Positions 15,600 through 23,330 of a stretch of 40,681 nt of DNA are shown piece by piece. The translations under genes were made by a program, and so were the position numbers. Below the pieces are notes generated by a model. That model saw nothing but the letters and a program-made list of their open reading frames with translations, made no database searches and was not told where the DNA came from. Source of the stretch: CAYOHY01 sp964403885 (GTDB taxonomy: Bacteria; Actinomycetota; Coriobacteriia; Anaerosomatales; PHET01); the NCBI GenBank assembly GCA_964403885.1, contig CAYOHY010000017.1:1-40681 (forward strand). Reading direction: 5' to 3'. How positions within the stretch are numbered: the stretch's first letter is position 1; each line of letters opens with the position of its first letter.

Positions 15600-16175
15600 T
15601 TAGAACAGGTCTCCGAGCCCTTCGAAGACGTCTGAGGCGTACTCGAGGTGCCAGTCCTCGATGGACAGGTAGAACTTCGGGTTGAAGACCATTCCCATGG
15701 CCACCGTCATGTCGATCGCGGCCTCGAGCAGATAGTCGCTCGTGATGAGCAGGTCGAGGATCTGGCCGTTCACGTAGTCGTCGGTGACCGGCACCGAGTT
15801 CCAGAACAGCTTCTCGCCGCGGTGCTTGACGATGACATCGAGCACGAGGTTGCCGGCGGTCGTCACCACGAGCTCCGTGCCGTCGATGAGCTCCTTGCCC
15901 ATGGCGGCGATGCGCCGCTCGAACCCTGCGGTCCTGCACAGCGTCTGCTCGTCCACCGCCATCGTGAACGGTGAGGCGGGCAGCACACGCAGTACCTCGC
16001 GGATGTTGCACGCCGACACGAGCGCCTTCTCCGGAACGCTGCCCTTGAGGACGTCGAGGGCAAGGTTCGCCTCGGCAGGGGAGGTGGCGTTCAGCAACAC
16101 GCGCAACAGGTCACGCTGCTCGCCCTCGTAGTGCGGGCGAATCTGTGCAAGCTGACTTGTCGCGGTGAGCAACAC
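15600..16175 (-). CDS. Uncharacterised protein, about 191 residues
   Basis: I do not recognise this protein. It is a soluble, mixed alpha/beta sequence of about 191 residues. The C-terminal third is hydrophobic and aromatic (LDLLITSDYLLEAAIDMTVA, then FYLSIEDWHLEY). There is no signal peptide, membrane helix or metal motif. The start is taken as GTG at 16175, just after GGAGGA at 16184-16179. A TTG three bases further on, or a longer frame to ATG 16262 without an evident ribosome site, are alternatives. It converges on pncA and is encoded downstream of, and on the same strand as, carbamate kinase, 118 bases away, so it could be cotranscribed with that operon. Confidence 0.6.
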   Translation of the reverse strand: MLLTATSQLAQIRPHYEGEQRDLLRVLLNATSPAEANLALDVLKGSVPEKALVSACNIREVLRVLPASPFTMAVDEQTLCRTAGFERRIAAMGKELIDGTELVVTTAGNLVLDVIVKHRGEKLFWNSVPVTDDYVNGQILDLLITSDYLLEAAIDMTVAMGMVFNPKFYLSIEDWHLEYASDVFEGLGDLF

Positions 16176-16293
16176 GTGTCCTCCAGGAGAAACCGAGCGA
16201 TAGCGCAGGTCGTGTACGACGGATATCGGGGGCTCGGTGCGCTGAGATGAGAGGTTGCTCACACTGTCTTGTGACTTTCATCACACATCGCGC

Positions 16294-17232
16294 TCAGTCG
16301 CGGGTGACGGTCGTCCCCGCATGGCCCGTGAGCGCGTCGTCGAGGTCCTCGGCGCGGCAGATCACCGCGGTGCCGCCGGTCGATGCGAACCATGAGGCCG
16401 CCGCGAGTTTGGGAGCCGCCGAACCCTTGGGCAGGGCGGCGGCCAGAGCGGTGCCCGCGGCGGCGCTCAAGTGCTCGATCCGATGTGCGGCGGGGGTGCC
16501 CCAGTCCTCATAGATGGCGTCAGCCTCCATGAGGATCACGAGCGCATCTGCGTCCAGCTCGCGAGCGAGGATGGCGCTCGCCCAGTCCTTGTCGATCACC
16601 GCATCGATGCCCATGAAGCTTCCGTCGGGCGCCGAGACGACCGGCACGCCACCGCCGCCGGCGGCGATGGGCACCACGCCCGCATCGAGCAGCGCGACGA
16701 TCGCGGGGGTCTCGACCACGCGAATGGGTCGGGGTGAGGCGACTACCCTGCGCCAGCCGCCTCCGGCCTCCTCGGTCACCGACCAGCCGTACGCGGCGCT
16801 CACCTCGGCGGCCTCGGCCTGTGTGTAGTAGGGGCCGATGGGCTTGGTGGGAGCGAGGAATGCCGGGTCATCGGCGTCGACGACCACCTGGGTGATGACG
16901 GTCGCCGGCACGCAGGGGGAGCCGGCCTCGCGCAGCTGGTTGCCCAGCACCTGCTGGAGCATGAGGCCGATACCCCCTTCCGAGTCGGCATCGGCGATGA
17001 AGAGCGGGGTGGGTGGGACGGTCGCACGCGCGAGCTCGCCGCGCAGCACGATGTTTCCCACCACGGGCCCGTTGCCGTGTGTCAGAACGATGCGCTCTCC
17101 TCGGCAGGCGAGGCGCGTGAGGGGGCGCAGGGCTTCGGCGGTGCGCTCGTACTGCGCGGCGACCGTACCGTCGTCTCCCTTGCGGGCGATCGCGTTGCCG
17201 CCCAGCGCTATGACGAGTGTGCGGGGGCTCAT
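16294..17232 (-). CDS. arcC: Carbamate kinase
   Basis: This 312-residue amino acid kinase family member makes ATP from carbamoyl phosphate, releasing carbamate, which breaks down to ammonia and CO2. It has the signature start LVIALGGNAI, LTHGNGPVVGN (nucleotide and carbamate binding), the PTKPIGPYY loop typical of carbamate kinases, AAGGGGVPVV and GIDAVIDKD with its active-site lysine. The length is normal. The start is ATG at 17232, ten bases after the stop of the cyclic-diphosphoglycerate-synthetase-like gene. Carbamate kinase usually works with a carbamoyltransferase; none is present here, so the carbamoyl phosphate source (arginine, agmatine, allantoin or purine breakdown) cannot be read from this window. 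Confidence 0.95.
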   Translation of the reverse strand: MSPRTLVIALGGNAIARKGDDGTVAAQYERTAEALRPLTRLACRGERIVLTHGNGPVVGNIVLRGELARATVPPTPLFIADADSEGGIGLMLQQVLGNQLREAGSPCVPATVITQVVVDADDPAFLAPTKPIGPYYTQAEAAEVSAAYGWSVTEEAGGGWRRVVASPRPIRVVETPAIVALLDAGVVPIAAGGGGVPVVSAPDGSFMGIDAVIDKDWASAILARELDADALVILMEADAIYEDWGTPAAHRIEHLSAAAGTALAAALPKGSAAPKLAAASWFASTGGTAVICRAEDLDDALTGHAGTTVTRD

Positions 17233-17242
17233 GAGGTCGAGC

Positions 17243-18592
17243 CTACGACCCCAGCCCGTGTGCGGCGAGGAAGTCGTCGACGACGGTGTCGATGCCGGGG
17301 CTCGACGTGTCCACGACCTGGTAGGTCACCCGCACCATGGGCTTGTCGATGGTGATGAGACGGGCGAGGTCGATGGGGGTGCCGATGGCCACCACATCGG
17401 CGTCGGTCGCGGCGATGGTCGCCTCGAGGTCGGCCAGTTGCGCCGCCGAGTAGCCCATCGCGGGCAGCACGTCGGTCATGTGCGGGTAGGCGTCGAAGGT
17501 GTCGCGCAGAGAGCCCACCGCGAAGGGTGTGGCGTCGACCAGCTCGGCGGCACCGGCGGCCTTGGCTGCGAGCGCGGCGGCTCCGTAGCGCATGCCGCCG
17601 TGGGTGACCGTGGGGCCGTCCTCGACCGCGAGCACCCGCTTGCCTGCCAGAGCCGACGGGTCACTCGCGATGATCTCGCTGTCGGTGAGCACCAGCCTCG
17701 CGTCCGGGTTGTAGGTCGCGGCTGCGGCTACAAGGTCGTCGACCGCGGACTTCTCGGCGGTGTTGACCTTGTTGATCACGAGCACGTCGGCGCGCAGGAA
17801 GTTCACCTCGCCGGGGAAGTACGCCCGCTCGTGGCCGGGGCGGTGCGGGTCGAGCGCGACGATCTCCAGATCGCTCGCGTAGAACGGCCAGTCGTTGTTG
17901 CCGCCGTCCCACACGATGACGTCGGCCTCCTTCTCGGCCTCGCGCAAGATCGCTTCGTAGTCCACGCCGGCCATGACGATCGCGCCCACCTCGACGAGGT
18001 GCTCGTACTCCTCGCGCTCTTCGATGGTGACGCCCAGCCGGTCGAGGTCCTCGACGCTGGCGTAGCGCTCGACCGCCATCGCGGACAGGTCGCGGTAGGG
18101 CATGGGGTGGCGGATGTCGACGGCGCGCACGCCGCGCTCGCGCAGGCGCTCGAACACGCGCCGCGAGATGCCGGACTTGCCCACGCCGGTGCGCACCGCA
18201 CAGACACTGATGACGGGCTTGGTGGAGCGCACCATCGTCGCGGCCGGCCCCACGATGCGGAAGTCCGCGCCGCACGACAGCACGAGCGACGCCTTGTGCA
18301 TGAGCGTGTCGTGCGCCACGTCGCTGTAGGCGAACACGACCTCATCGGCGTTGAGCTCGGCGATCAGCCTGGGCAGCTCGGACTCGGCGTGGATGGCGAT
18401 GCCTTCGGGGTAGCGCGGACCCGAGAGATCGGCGGGGAAGGTGCGGTCGTCGATGCCGGGGATCTGGGTGGCGGTGAACGCGACCACCTCGATCGTGGGG
18501 TCATCACGCAAGGCGACGAGGAAGTTGTGGAAGTCTCGGCCGGCAGCACCCATCACGATGACGCGTCGCGTGCCGTTGGTTCCTGCGGTCAT
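17243..18592 (-). CDS. Cyclic 2,3-diphosphoglycerate synthetase-like P-loop protein
   Basis: This 449-residue protein belongs to the family annotated as cyclic 2,3-diphosphoglycerate synthetase, an ATP-dependent cyclising enzyme in methanogens. It has an N-terminal Rossmann-like segment with MGAAGRDFHNF (14-24), the P-loop AVRTGVGKS (132-140), VWDGGNNDWPF, and GTPase-like VINKVNTAEKSA. The bacterial members have no demonstrated product, so the call names the family and not a proven activity. The start is ATG at 18592 with AAGGGA six bases upstream; a much longer open frame upstream is antisense to degV and not used. Carbamate kinase follows after ten bases, and this pairing hints at a role in carbamoyl or phosphate energy metabolism (inference). 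Confidence 0.8.
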   Translation of the reverse strand: MTAGTNGTRRVIVMGAAGRDFHNFLVALRDDPTIEVVAFTATQIPGIDDRTFPADLSGPRYPEGIAIHAESELPRLIAELNADEVVFAYSDVAHDTLMHKASLVLSCGADFRIVGPAATMVRSTKPVISVCAVRTGVGKSGISRRVFERLRERGVRAVDIRHPMPYRDLSAMAVERYASVEDLDRLGVTIEEREEYEHLVEVGAIVMAGVDYEAILREAEKEADVIVWDGGNNDWPFYASDLEIVALDPHRPGHERAYFPGEVNFLRADVLVINKVNTAEKSAVDDLVAAAATYNPDARLVLTDSEIIASDPSALAGKRVLAVEDGPTVTHGGMRYGAAALAAKAAGAAELVDATPFAVGSLRDTFDAYPHMTDVLPAMGYSAAQLADLEATIAATDADVVAIGTPIDLARLITIDKPMVRVTYQVVDTSSPGIDTVVDDFLAAHGLGS

Positions 18593-18615
18593 GAGCGGTC
18601 CCTTCGAGTCGGGAA

Positions 18616-18642
18616 ATGCATAGGAAGCACACGTTCCTGCAT
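18616..18642. promoter_or_regulatory. Inverted repeat in divergent intergenic region
   Basis: ATGC-AT-AGGAA (18616-18626) pairs with TTCCT-GCAT (18634-18642) around a 7-base loop. It lies between the divergent cyclic-diphosphoglycerate-synthetase-like gene and degV, close to the former's start. It may be an operator or leader hairpin. Confidence 0.35.
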
Positions 18643-18688
18643 ACCCATACGAAGGCATCCCTGCGCGCCCGTCCGCCGACCACGCAGG

Positions 18689-18697
18689 TGCTATTGT
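18689..18697 (+). promoter_or_regulatory. Extended -10 promoter candidate for the second degV
   Basis: TG-C-TATTGT (hexamer 18692-18697) is an extended -10 element 43 bases before the degV GTG. No acceptable -35 is visible at 16-18 bases spacing, as expected when the extended element compensates. Confidence 0.4.
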
Positions 18698-18739
18698 GGT
18701 TCTCGCACCGCACCGACCGTGTTGCGTCAGGAGGAGATC

Positions 18740-19600
18740 GTGGCAGTCAGCGTCGTGACGGATTCCGTGGCTTCCATTCCGGCCCAGACGAGCCGGGAGC
18801 TTGGCATCGAGGTCGTCTCCCTGTGGATCAACGACGGCGAGCGCCATGAGGCCGACTCCGACATCGACCTGCCGGAGTTCTACCGCCGCCTCGCCGACAT
18901 GCGTGTCCTGCCCACGTCCTCTCAGCCATCGCTCGAGTCGATGGTCAACGCCTTCACCGAGGCGGTCCAGCGGGGCGCCGACGTGCTGGGGGTCTTCATC
19001 TCCGAGAAGATGAGCGGCACCGTGGAGTCCGCCCGTCTCGCGGCACAGATGGTGCTCGAGAAGTTCCCCTCGGCGCGCATCGAGATCGTCGACAGCCGTT
19101 CGAACTCCATGCAAGAAGGGCTGTGCGCCGTGGCCGCCGCGCAGGCGGCGATGGCCGGCGAGACGCTCGACCGCTGCGTGAGTGCGGCGCGTGACACCAT
19201 CTCGCGCACCCGCTACCTCTTCACGCCCGCGACCCTTGAGTACCTGCAGCGAGGAGGGCGCATCGGCACCGCCTCGGCGCTGCTGGGCAACCTGCTCCAG
19301 ATTCGCCCGATCCTCACGGTGGCCGACGGTCAGACCACCACCTTTGCCAAGGTGCGCACCCAGTCACGTGCGCTGACCGAGATCGCACGTACCTTCGCCG
19401 AGGACGTCCGCGATCACGGACTCGAGTACGTGGTGGTGCACTACATCGGCGACAAGGCGCCCGCCGAGCAGTTCGCGCGTGAGTTGGTCGAGCCGGTCGC
19501 CGGGGCGCCGGTGCAGGTGGTGCCCGTGAGCGCCGTGGTGGGCCTTCACGTGGGTCCCGCGGTGGGTCTCGTCTACATGACCAGAAGCTCTCTTGCGTGA
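18740..19600 (+). CDS. DegV family fatty-acid-binding protein (second copy)
   Basis: This 286-residue DegV/FakB-type protein has TDSVASIP (7-14), TSSQPS (59-64), MSGTVESARLA (91-101) and YLQRGGRIG in the lipid-pocket half. It should bind a fatty acid for FakA-dependent phosphorylation. It differs from the copy at 5098-5946 in the second motif (SSQPS against TSQPP) and through most of the sequence, so the two probably bind different fatty acids (inference from known FakB1/FakB2 behaviour). The start is GTG at 18740, directly after AGGAGGAG (18729-18736), one of the strongest ribosome-binding sites here. It is divergent from the cyclic-diphosphoglycerate-synthetase-like gene and followed 39 bases later by a membrane protein gene. 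Confidence 0.92.
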   Translation: MAVSVVTDSVASIPAQTSRELGIEVVSLWINDGERHEADSDIDLPEFYRRLADMRVLPTSSQPSLESMVNAFTEAVQRGADVLGVFISEKMSGTVESARLAAQMVLEKFPSARIEIVDSRSNSMQEGLCAVAAAQAAMAGETLDRCVSAARDTISRTRYLFTPATLEYLQRGGRIGTASALLGNLLQIRPILTVADGQTTTFAKVRTQSRALTEIARTFAEDVRDHGLEYVVVHYIGDKAPAEQFARELVEPVAGAPVQVVPVSAVVGLHVGPAVGLVYMTRSSLA

Positions 19601-19639
19601 GTGCGCCACATCGGCGCGCCGCTTGCTCGAAAGGCATCC

Positions 19640-20140
19640 ATGACTGACATCACACCTGAGGCCATCGAGCCTCGAAACCGTTTCACGCCGCGCGCCAGCG
19701 TCCGGGCCCAACTCTTTGGAGCGGCGCTCGTCTGGACCGTGGGATCGACCATCCTCATCGTGCGCGGGTTGGGCTACGTGTCCGACCGCTACTGGCACGC
19801 GTGGGCTCTTGCGGCGGGGTTGGCGATCGCGGTGATCAAGAGCCGCCTCCTGCTCGATCGCGTGGCCACCAAGGCCGTCGCCCGCGTGCGTGCGCGCGGC
19901 CGTGCGTGCTTCTTCGGTTTCTTCTCGCTCAAGACGTGGGCGTTCGTGGGGCTCATGATGGGCGGCGGTATCACGCTGCGCCACCTGATCGTGAACCCCA
20001 ACGCCATCGGCGCGGGCATCCTGGGTGCGATCTACCTGGGCATCGGTACGGCGCTGGCCATCGCGATGCGCATCTTCTGGCGCGCCGCGCTGGGCTGGGA
20101 TCAACGGGCCGCCGAGCCCGCCGAGGACGCCGCCGCCTGA
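19640..20140 (+). CDS. Four-helix membrane protein, unknown
   Basis: This 166-residue integral membrane protein has about four hydrophobic helices: QLFGAALVWTVGSTILIV, HAWALAAGLAIAVI, WAFVGLMMGGGITL, and GAGILGAIYLGIGTALAIA. A very basic loop lies between the second and third (VATKAVARVRARGRA), so that loop should face the cytoplasm. No catalytic or transport signature is recognisable. The start is ATG at 19640, with GAAAGG five bases upstream; an upstream in-frame GTG at 19601 directly abuts the degV stop and is less likely. It probably shares a transcript with degV. A flavoprotein gene follows 74 bases later. Function unknown. Confidence 0.7.
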   Translation: MTDITPEAIEPRNRFTPRASVRAQLFGAALVWTVGSTILIVRGLGYVSDRYWHAWALAAGLAIAVIKSRLLLDRVATKAVARVRARGRACFFGFFSLKTWAFVGLMMGGGITLRHLIVNPNAIGAGILGAIYLGIGTALAIAMRIFWRAALGWDQRAAEPAEDAAA

Positions 20141-20214
20141 GGCACCACGACGCGCTTTCTGGGAAGATGCTCTCTTGCACGCAGGCAGAGCAGTCTTCAT
20201 TCGGAGGTCGCGTC

Positions 20215-20793
20215 ATGAAGGTCGTCGCAGTCAATGGGTCCGCACGCAAGGGCGGTAACACCGCTCAGCTCATCGAGGCCGCATTCGTGCCCCTTCGTGC
20301 CGCCGGGCACGAGTGTGAGCTCATCGAGCTCGCCGCCAAGGACATCCGTGGCTGCACGGCGTGCGGTAAGTGCCGCGAGAAGGCAGATCGCAAGTGCCAC
20401 GGTCGACGCGACTTCGTGAACGAGATCCTCGACACGCTGTTCGAGGCCGACGCGATCATCTTGGGAAGCCCCACCTACTTCGCCGACCTTACCCCTGAGC
20501 TCAAGGCGGTCATCGACCGCGCCGGCTACGTCGCGCGCGGCAACGGCCAGATCTTCGCGCGCAAGCTGGGAGCCGCGGTGGTCGCTGTGCGCCGAGGCGG
20601 CGCCATCCACGCCTTCGACTCGATCAACCACTTCTTCTTGATCTCCGAGATGCTCGTGGTGGGCTCGAGCTACTGGAACATCGGCATCGGCGGCCCGGCG
20701 GGCGCCGTGCAAGACGACGCCGAGGGTATGGGCACCATGCAGCGCTTGGGCGAGAACATGGTGTGGGCCGCAGAGCGACTCTTCCCGCAGTAG
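20215..20793 (+). CDS. Iron-sulfur flavoprotein (Isf-like, FMN reductase family)
   Basis: This 192-residue protein is a flavodoxin-fold NADPH-dependent FMN reductase family member. It has the FMN phosphate loop NGSARKGGNT (7-16), GSPTYFADLTPELK for the isoalloxazine, and a compact cysteine motif C47-x2-C50-x2-C53-x7-C61. This spacing is that of the archaeal/clostridial iron-sulfur flavoprotein Isf, which holds a [4Fe-4S] cluster and passes electrons from ferredoxin to FMN and then to acceptors such as O2 or peroxide. It is cytoplasmic and suits an anaerobe. The start is ATG at 20215, with GGAGGT six bases upstream. The acetyltransferase gene follows with almost no gap. Confidence 0.88.
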   Translation: MKVVAVNGSARKGGNTAQLIEAAFVPLRAAGHECELIELAAKDIRGCTACGKCREKADRKCHGRRDFVNEILDTLFEADAIILGSPTYFADLTPELKAVIDRAGYVARGNGQIFARKLGAAVVAVRRGGAIHAFDSINHFFLISEMLVVGSSYWNIGIGGPAGAVQDDAEGMGTMQRLGENMVWAAERLFPQ

Positions 20794-20795
20794 CC

Positions 20796-21632
20796 TTGCC
20801 GCTTCACGCAGACACGGCGCTTTCGGCCCACATAGAGCACCTCGCGGCACTCGAGATGCGGCGCTTCGCGCAGACCGCCGCCGCGTTGAACCCTGCGTGC
20901 GGTGCCGCGTGCATCGATGTCGCGGGAGGCGTCGCCTCGTACGTGGGCGAGGGCTCGCCGGTCAACCGGGCCTGCGGTCTGGGCTTCTCGGGTGAGGTGA
21001 CCCACGCACACGTCGAGCTTGTCGAGCGGTTCTTCCTCGACCGAGGCGTGCGCCCGCTCCTCAGCGTGAGCCCTCTTGCCGACGCGTCGCTCGTCGAGGT
21101 GCTGGCGCGGCGCGGGTGGACGCTCGACGGGTTCGAGAACGTCTTCGTCCGCGAGCTTGGGCCACAAGACACGGAGCCGGAGTGCCCCGCCGACATCGAG
21201 ATCCGAGAGGCACTCACCCCGGAGGACCGTGACCTGTGGGCGCTGGTGGCGGCCACGGGGTTCTCGGATCCGTTGCCCCCGCTGGCCGGTCAGCTCGCGC
21301 TGGGCGAGGTGGTGGTGAACCGGCCTGGCACGCGGCTGTTTCTCGCGTTCGTCGACGGCGGGTCCCGGGTCGCCGGTACGGGCGAGCTCTACGTCGAGCA
21401 GGAGGTCGCGTGGCTGTCGGCCGACACCACGCTTCCGCTGTTTCGCCGCCGAGGCATCCAGCAGGCGCTTCAGCGCCATCGGCTCGCGTTGGGGGCGTCG
21501 TTGGGGGCAACGCTCGCGGTGACCGAGGCGGCGCCGGGCAGCGGTTCGCAGCGCAACATCGAGCGTTGCGGCTTCCGTCTGGCGTATACACGCGCCGACC
21601 TCGTTCGGGAGCTGCCCGAAGGCGTCAGGTAA
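20796..21632 (+). CDS. GNAT-family acetyltransferase
   Basis: This protein of about 278 residues has a C-terminal GNAT N-acetyltransferase domain. The acetyl-CoA binding region is readable as LFRRRGIQQALQRHRLALG, matching the family Q/R-x-x-G-x-G/A loop, followed by GSGSQRNIERCGFRLAYTR, the typical end of a GNAT fold. The N-terminal half resembles a degenerate second GNAT-like domain, as in tandem GNAT proteins. The substrate is unknown. The start is uncertain: TTG at 20796, two bases beyond the flavoprotein stop, is used, while a GTG at 20763 overlaps that gene and an ATG at 20856 would truncate the first helix. No good ribosome-binding site is visible for any of them. Confidence 0.75.
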   Translation: MPLHADTALSAHIEHLAALEMRRFAQTAAALNPACGAACIDVAGGVASYVGEGSPVNRACGLGFSGEVTHAHVELVERFFLDRGVRPLLSVSPLADASLVEVLARRGWTLDGFENVFVRELGPQDTEPECPADIEIREALTPEDRDLWALVAATGFSDPLPPLAGQLALGEVVVNRPGTRLFLAFVDGGSRVAGTGELYVEQEVAWLSADTTLPLFRRRGIQQALQRHRLALGASLGATLAVTEAAPGSGSQRNIERCGFRLAYTRADLVRELPEGVR

Positions 21633-21702
21633 GGCCCGCGCGCCTTTTGCGGTATCGTTCTCTCATGCGCCGAATGGGGGGCGCGATGAAGAGGGGGTAA
21701 CG

Positions 21703-22638
21703 ATGCTACCTGCGCAAACCACTGTCGCGTTCATCGGTACGGGCGTCATGGGCGCCGCGATGGCGGGACATCTCATGGACGCCGGCTACCGACTGCGCGT
21801 CAACAATCGCACCAAGGCCAAGGCCGACGCGCTCATCGAGCGCGGCGCGGTGTGGGCCGATACCCCGGGCGAGGCCGCTGCCGGGGCCGACGTGGTCATC
21901 ACCATGGTGGGCTACCCGAGCGACGTCGAGGCGAGCTATCTGGGCGAGGGCGGCATCATCGAGCACGCCGCCGAAGGCACCGTGCTCGTGGACATGACCA
22001 CCTCGAGCCCGGCCCTCGCCAAGAAGATCGCCGCTCAGGGTGCCTCGCGTGGCATCTCGGTTCTTGACGCTCCGGTGTCGGGCGGAGACGTGGGTGCGCG
22101 CAACGCGACGCTCACGATCATGGTGGGCGGCGAGGAGGAGGCGCTCGAGAAGGTGCGCCCGCTGTTCGACGTCATGGGCAAGACGGTCATGCACCACGGC
22201 GGCCCCGGTGCCGGCCAGCACTGCAAGATGGCGAACCAGATCGCCATCGCCGCGTCGATGCTCGGCCTGTGTGAGTGCCTGTGCTACGCGGAGCACGCAG
22301 GTCTCGACAAGCACAACGTGATCACAACCCTGAACGGCGGCAGTGCCGCGTCGTGGTCGCTCGCCAACTACGGGCCCCGCGTCCTGGGCGGCGACTTCGC
22401 GCCGGGCTTCTATGTGAAGCACTTCGTGAAGGACCTGCGTATCGCGCTTGCCGCGGCCGATGCGATGCGCATCGAGCTGCCCGGGCTCGATCTGGCCAAG
22501 CGGCTCTACGAGGCGCTCGCGGAAGGCGGGGGCTCGGAGCTGGGGACGCAGGCGCTGTGGCTGCTGTACTCCGACTCGCAGGAGCGAGAGGCTGCAGGCG
22601 TGCTGGGCGGCGTGACCATCGGCTCGGTCACGGGATAG
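21703..22638 (+). CDS. Beta-hydroxyacid dehydrogenase (3-hydroxyisobutyrate / tartronate semialdehyde reductase family)
   Basis: This 311-residue NAD(P)-dependent oxidoreductase has an N-terminal Rossmann domain (FIGTGVMGAAMAGHL, 10-24) with NNRTKAKAD after beta-2 (Arg and Lys favour NADPH), the substrate-binding DAPVSGGDVGA and the catalytic Lys in GAGQHCKMANQ. The C-terminal helical domain is complete. Family members oxidise or reduce 3-hydroxyisobutyrate, tartronate semialdehyde, succinic semialdehyde or glyoxylate; I cannot choose among these by sequence alone. The start is ATG at 21703, with a G-rich ribosome site (GAGGGGG) upstream. A TATCGT hexamer just after the preceding stop may be a -10. 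A small membrane protein follows four bases after the stop. Confidence 0.88.
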   Translation: MLPAQTTVAFIGTGVMGAAMAGHLMDAGYRLRVNNRTKAKADALIERGAVWADTPGEAAAGADVVITMVGYPSDVEASYLGEGGIIEHAAEGTVLVDMTTSSPALAKKIAAQGASRGISVLDAPVSGGDVGARNATLTIMVGGEEEALEKVRPLFDVMGKTVMHHGGPGAGQHCKMANQIAIAASMLGLCECLCYAEHAGLDKHNVITTLNGGSAASWSLANYGPRVLGGDFAPGFYVKHFVKDLRIALAAADAMRIELPGLDLAKRLYEALAEGGGSELGTQALWLLYSDSQEREAAGVLGGVTIGSVTG

Positions 22639-22642
22639 CGGC

Positions 22643-22927
22643 GTGGACCGCGTAGCGCTCGCGCTGATCGTCGGATTCGCAGGGGTCGTGGCGGGATGGT
22701 TCGCCGGCCGCAGGCTCAAGCAGCGCCGCTACGGCTATCTGGTCGCGCTCGGAACCGTGCTTGCCGTGATGGTGCCGGCCGTCGCCTGGGCGCGGCTGTC
22801 CGGCGACCCTGACGTGTCGGTGTACGTGATCTCGGGCTTCGGCGGCGTGTTCATGGGGCTTCGGTATGGCGCCGGAGGGCCCTTCGCGGCACTCGAGGCG
22901 CCTCGGCCGCCTGACAAGGAAGCCTAA
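22643..22927 (+). CDS. Small membrane protein, unknown
   Basis: This 94-residue protein has three hydrophobic stretches (ALALIVGFAGVVAGWFAG, LVALGTVLAVMVPAVAW and VYVISGFGGVFMGLRYG) and a basic loop after the first (RRLKQRRYG). It starts with GTG at 22643, four bases after the dehydrogenase stop, and so is probably cotranscribed with it. Its stop overlaps the stop of the convergent glutaredoxin gene (CTAA shared). I do not recognise the family. Confidence 0.6.
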   Translation: MDRVALALIVGFAGVVAGWFAGRRLKQRRYGYLVALGTVLAVMVPAVAWARLSGDPDVSVYVISGFGGVFMGLRYGAGGPFAALEAPRPPDKEA

Positions 22928-23181
22928 TCGAGATCGAGCAGGTCCTTGAGCTTGTCGGGGTGGAAGTCCACGCACACGCCGTCGCCGATCTCGAAGGTGG
23001 GCGTGTGCAGACGGCCGTCGTTGTGGTCGGCCGCACGCCCACGTGCCTCACGGTCGTCATCGACGTCGATCTCGACGTACTCGATCCCGTGCGCATCCAG
23101 CCATTCCCGAGCCCGCCGGCAGTCCGGGCACCAGGAGCGGCAGTACATGGTGACGGTGGTGGGTCCCGGCTCAGTGGTCAC
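22924..23181 (-). CDS. Glutaredoxin-like protein
   Basis: This 85-residue thioredoxin-fold protein has the active site CPDC (Cys18 and Cys21), preceded by an extra Cys14 (TMYCRSWCPDC). It also has a TPTFEIGDG cis-Pro loop and a typical C-terminal helix (DKLKDLLD). It resembles the glutaredoxin/mycoredoxin/NrdH group that reduces disulfides or ribonucleotide reductase; the electron donor is not clear. The start is GTG at 23181 with AAGGAGG five bases upstream. The longer open frame to 23292 is rejected because it adds Cys- and Trp-rich residues and skips that ribosome site. It converges on the small membrane protein gene and is divergent from the NYN gene. Confidence 0.88.
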   Translation of the reverse strand: MTTEPGPTTVTMYCRSWCPDCRRAREWLDAHGIEYVEIDVDDDREARGRAADHNDGRLHTPTFEIGDGVCVDFHPDKLKDLLDLD

Positions 23182-23287
23182 GAGTGCCTCCTTGGTGTGG
23201 GTACAGGCAGAACATACCCAGCACGCCCAGGGGCAGGCATTCCGGCCCCACCAAGATGCGCGTGGCTTGGTTGTCAGCGCCGAAGCG

Positions 23288-23293
23288 TACAAT
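23288..23293 (+). promoter_or_regulatory. -10 element of the NYN gene
   Basis: TACAAT lies 38 bases before the NYN start codon and 107 bases from the divergent glutaredoxin start. The best -35 candidates (CTTGGT at 23266, TTGGTT at 23267) are weak. Confidence 0.4.
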
Positions 23294-23330
23294 CAACGTA
23301 CAGACATGTTTGTTATCGAGGGGGAACCAC

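Noticed and set aside
16838..18739. Plus-strand frame running into the second degV
   Set aside because: It is antisense to carbamate kinase and the neighbouring P-loop gene. DegV homology begins only at 18740, which has its own strong ribosome site.
21631..21648. Terminator after the acetyltransferase (AAGGC...GCCTTTT)
   Set aside because: The stem is only five base pairs with four T, and it overlaps the stop codon; too weak to annotate.
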